DNA of 55,821 nt from Oscillospiraceae bacterium (lineage in GTDB: Bacteria; Bacillota; Clostridia; Oscillospirales; Acutalibacteraceae): assembly GCA_015066405.1 (NCBI GenBank), contig SVOM01000007.1, forward strand, positions 1 to 55,821. The letters are read 5' to 3'. Below are positions 55,694 through 55,821 of the stretch, piece after piece. Below the pieces are notes generated by a model. It made no database searches. It saw nothing but the letters and a program-made list of their open reading frames with translations, and was not told the origin of the DNA. Position 1 is the stretch's first letter, and every line of letters starts with the position of its first letter. The position numbers and the translations under genes were made by a program.

Positions 55694-55821
55694 GTTCTAT
55701 TCGCCTGCGGCGAGTTCTATTGCTACGCAGTGTTATTCGGCTTACGCCGAGTGATATTTGCTTCGCAAGTTTATGGGCGAATAGAATATCACTGAAGCCG
55801 CAAGGCTTCAATATCACTTTC
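55694..55821. repeat. Cluster of mini-hairpins with NTTCTATT/GATAT spacers (repeat element, runs past the window)
   Basis: A row of tiny palindromes, TCGCC-TGC-GGCGA, TGC-TAC-GCA, TCGGC-TTAC-GCCGA, TTGC-TTC-GCAA and GAAGCC-GCAA-GGCTTC, separated by short near-identical spacers such as GTTCTATT, GTGATATT and AATATCAC. The outer GTTCTATTCGCC (55694-55705) can pair with GGCGAATAGAAT (55776-55787), enclosing the array. It is non-coding. It resembles high-copy intergenic repeats known to me from Oscillospirales genomes, without an accepted name. Confidence 0.7.

Overview
The window looks like chromosome of a strictly anaerobic, low-to-mid GC Gram-positive bacterium, most likely a gut or rumen member of the Clostridia (Oscillospirales-like). 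Reasons: sigma-A promoters with TTGACA/TATAAT hexamers and 17-bp spacers, strong AGGAGG ribosome binding sites with several TTG and GTG starts, many U-tract hairpin terminators, an oxygen-sensitive class III ribonucleotide reductase, a glycyl radical enzyme with its activase, PyrR, BspA-type leucine-rich surface proteins and CUT1 sugar ABC transporters. I see no tRNA, rRNA, CRISPR array, transposase or phage gene. The left edge cuts an OPT transporter gene.

Layout. 1-5 kb (+): OPT transporter tail coupled to a PqqD-like protein, an MFS transporter, a polysaccharide deacetylase plus sugar isomerase pair, and a small membrane protein. 5-10.4 kb (-): pyrR-mnmA-LUD protein-dac, then pgi and a P-loop protein. 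10.8-14.1 kb: 3D/G5 cell-wall protein (+), an orf-nnrD-lipoprotein operon (-), and a lone PqqD-like gene (+) sharing its -35 hexamer with that operon. 14.1-21.4 kb: EamA transporter (-), then the six-gene operon murD-M42-M42-GNAT-PLP lyase-propeller protein (+). 21.4-22.8 kb: small regulators (XRE, ribbon-helix-helix) and a small cysteine-rich protein. 22.8-27 kb (-): nrdG-nrdD-trxB. 27-32.2 kb (-): a leucine-rich surface protein, glycyl radical enzyme plus activase, SGNH lipoprotein. 32.3-39.3 kb (-): a 2,331-residue leucine-rich surface protein with an almost purely acidic cytoplasmic tail. 39.5-54.4 kb (-): GH36 alpha-galactosidase and a two-transporter carbohydrate locus (SBP, two permeases, propeller/TPR/Yip1 membrane protein, DUF5696-like lipoprotein, two permeases, SBP). 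54.7-55.6 kb (+): an RsgI-like ectodomain protein, then a cluster of mini-hairpin repeats at the right edge.

How parts fit together. The anaerobic RNR operon has a well-conserved NrdR box just upstream of a consensus promoter; its NrdD carries a C-terminal glutaredoxin-like domain and thioredoxin reductase lies downstream, which suggests a local reductant chain. The carbohydrate locus has two solute-binding proteins and four permeases but no ATPase, so it probably uses a shared MsmX-type ATPase. Its two binding-protein promoters are unusually alike, which suggests co-control. The DUF5696-like lipoprotein (a possible glycoside hydrolase) and the propeller/TPR/Yip1 protein sit between the two permease pairs and are the best candidates for undescribed function.
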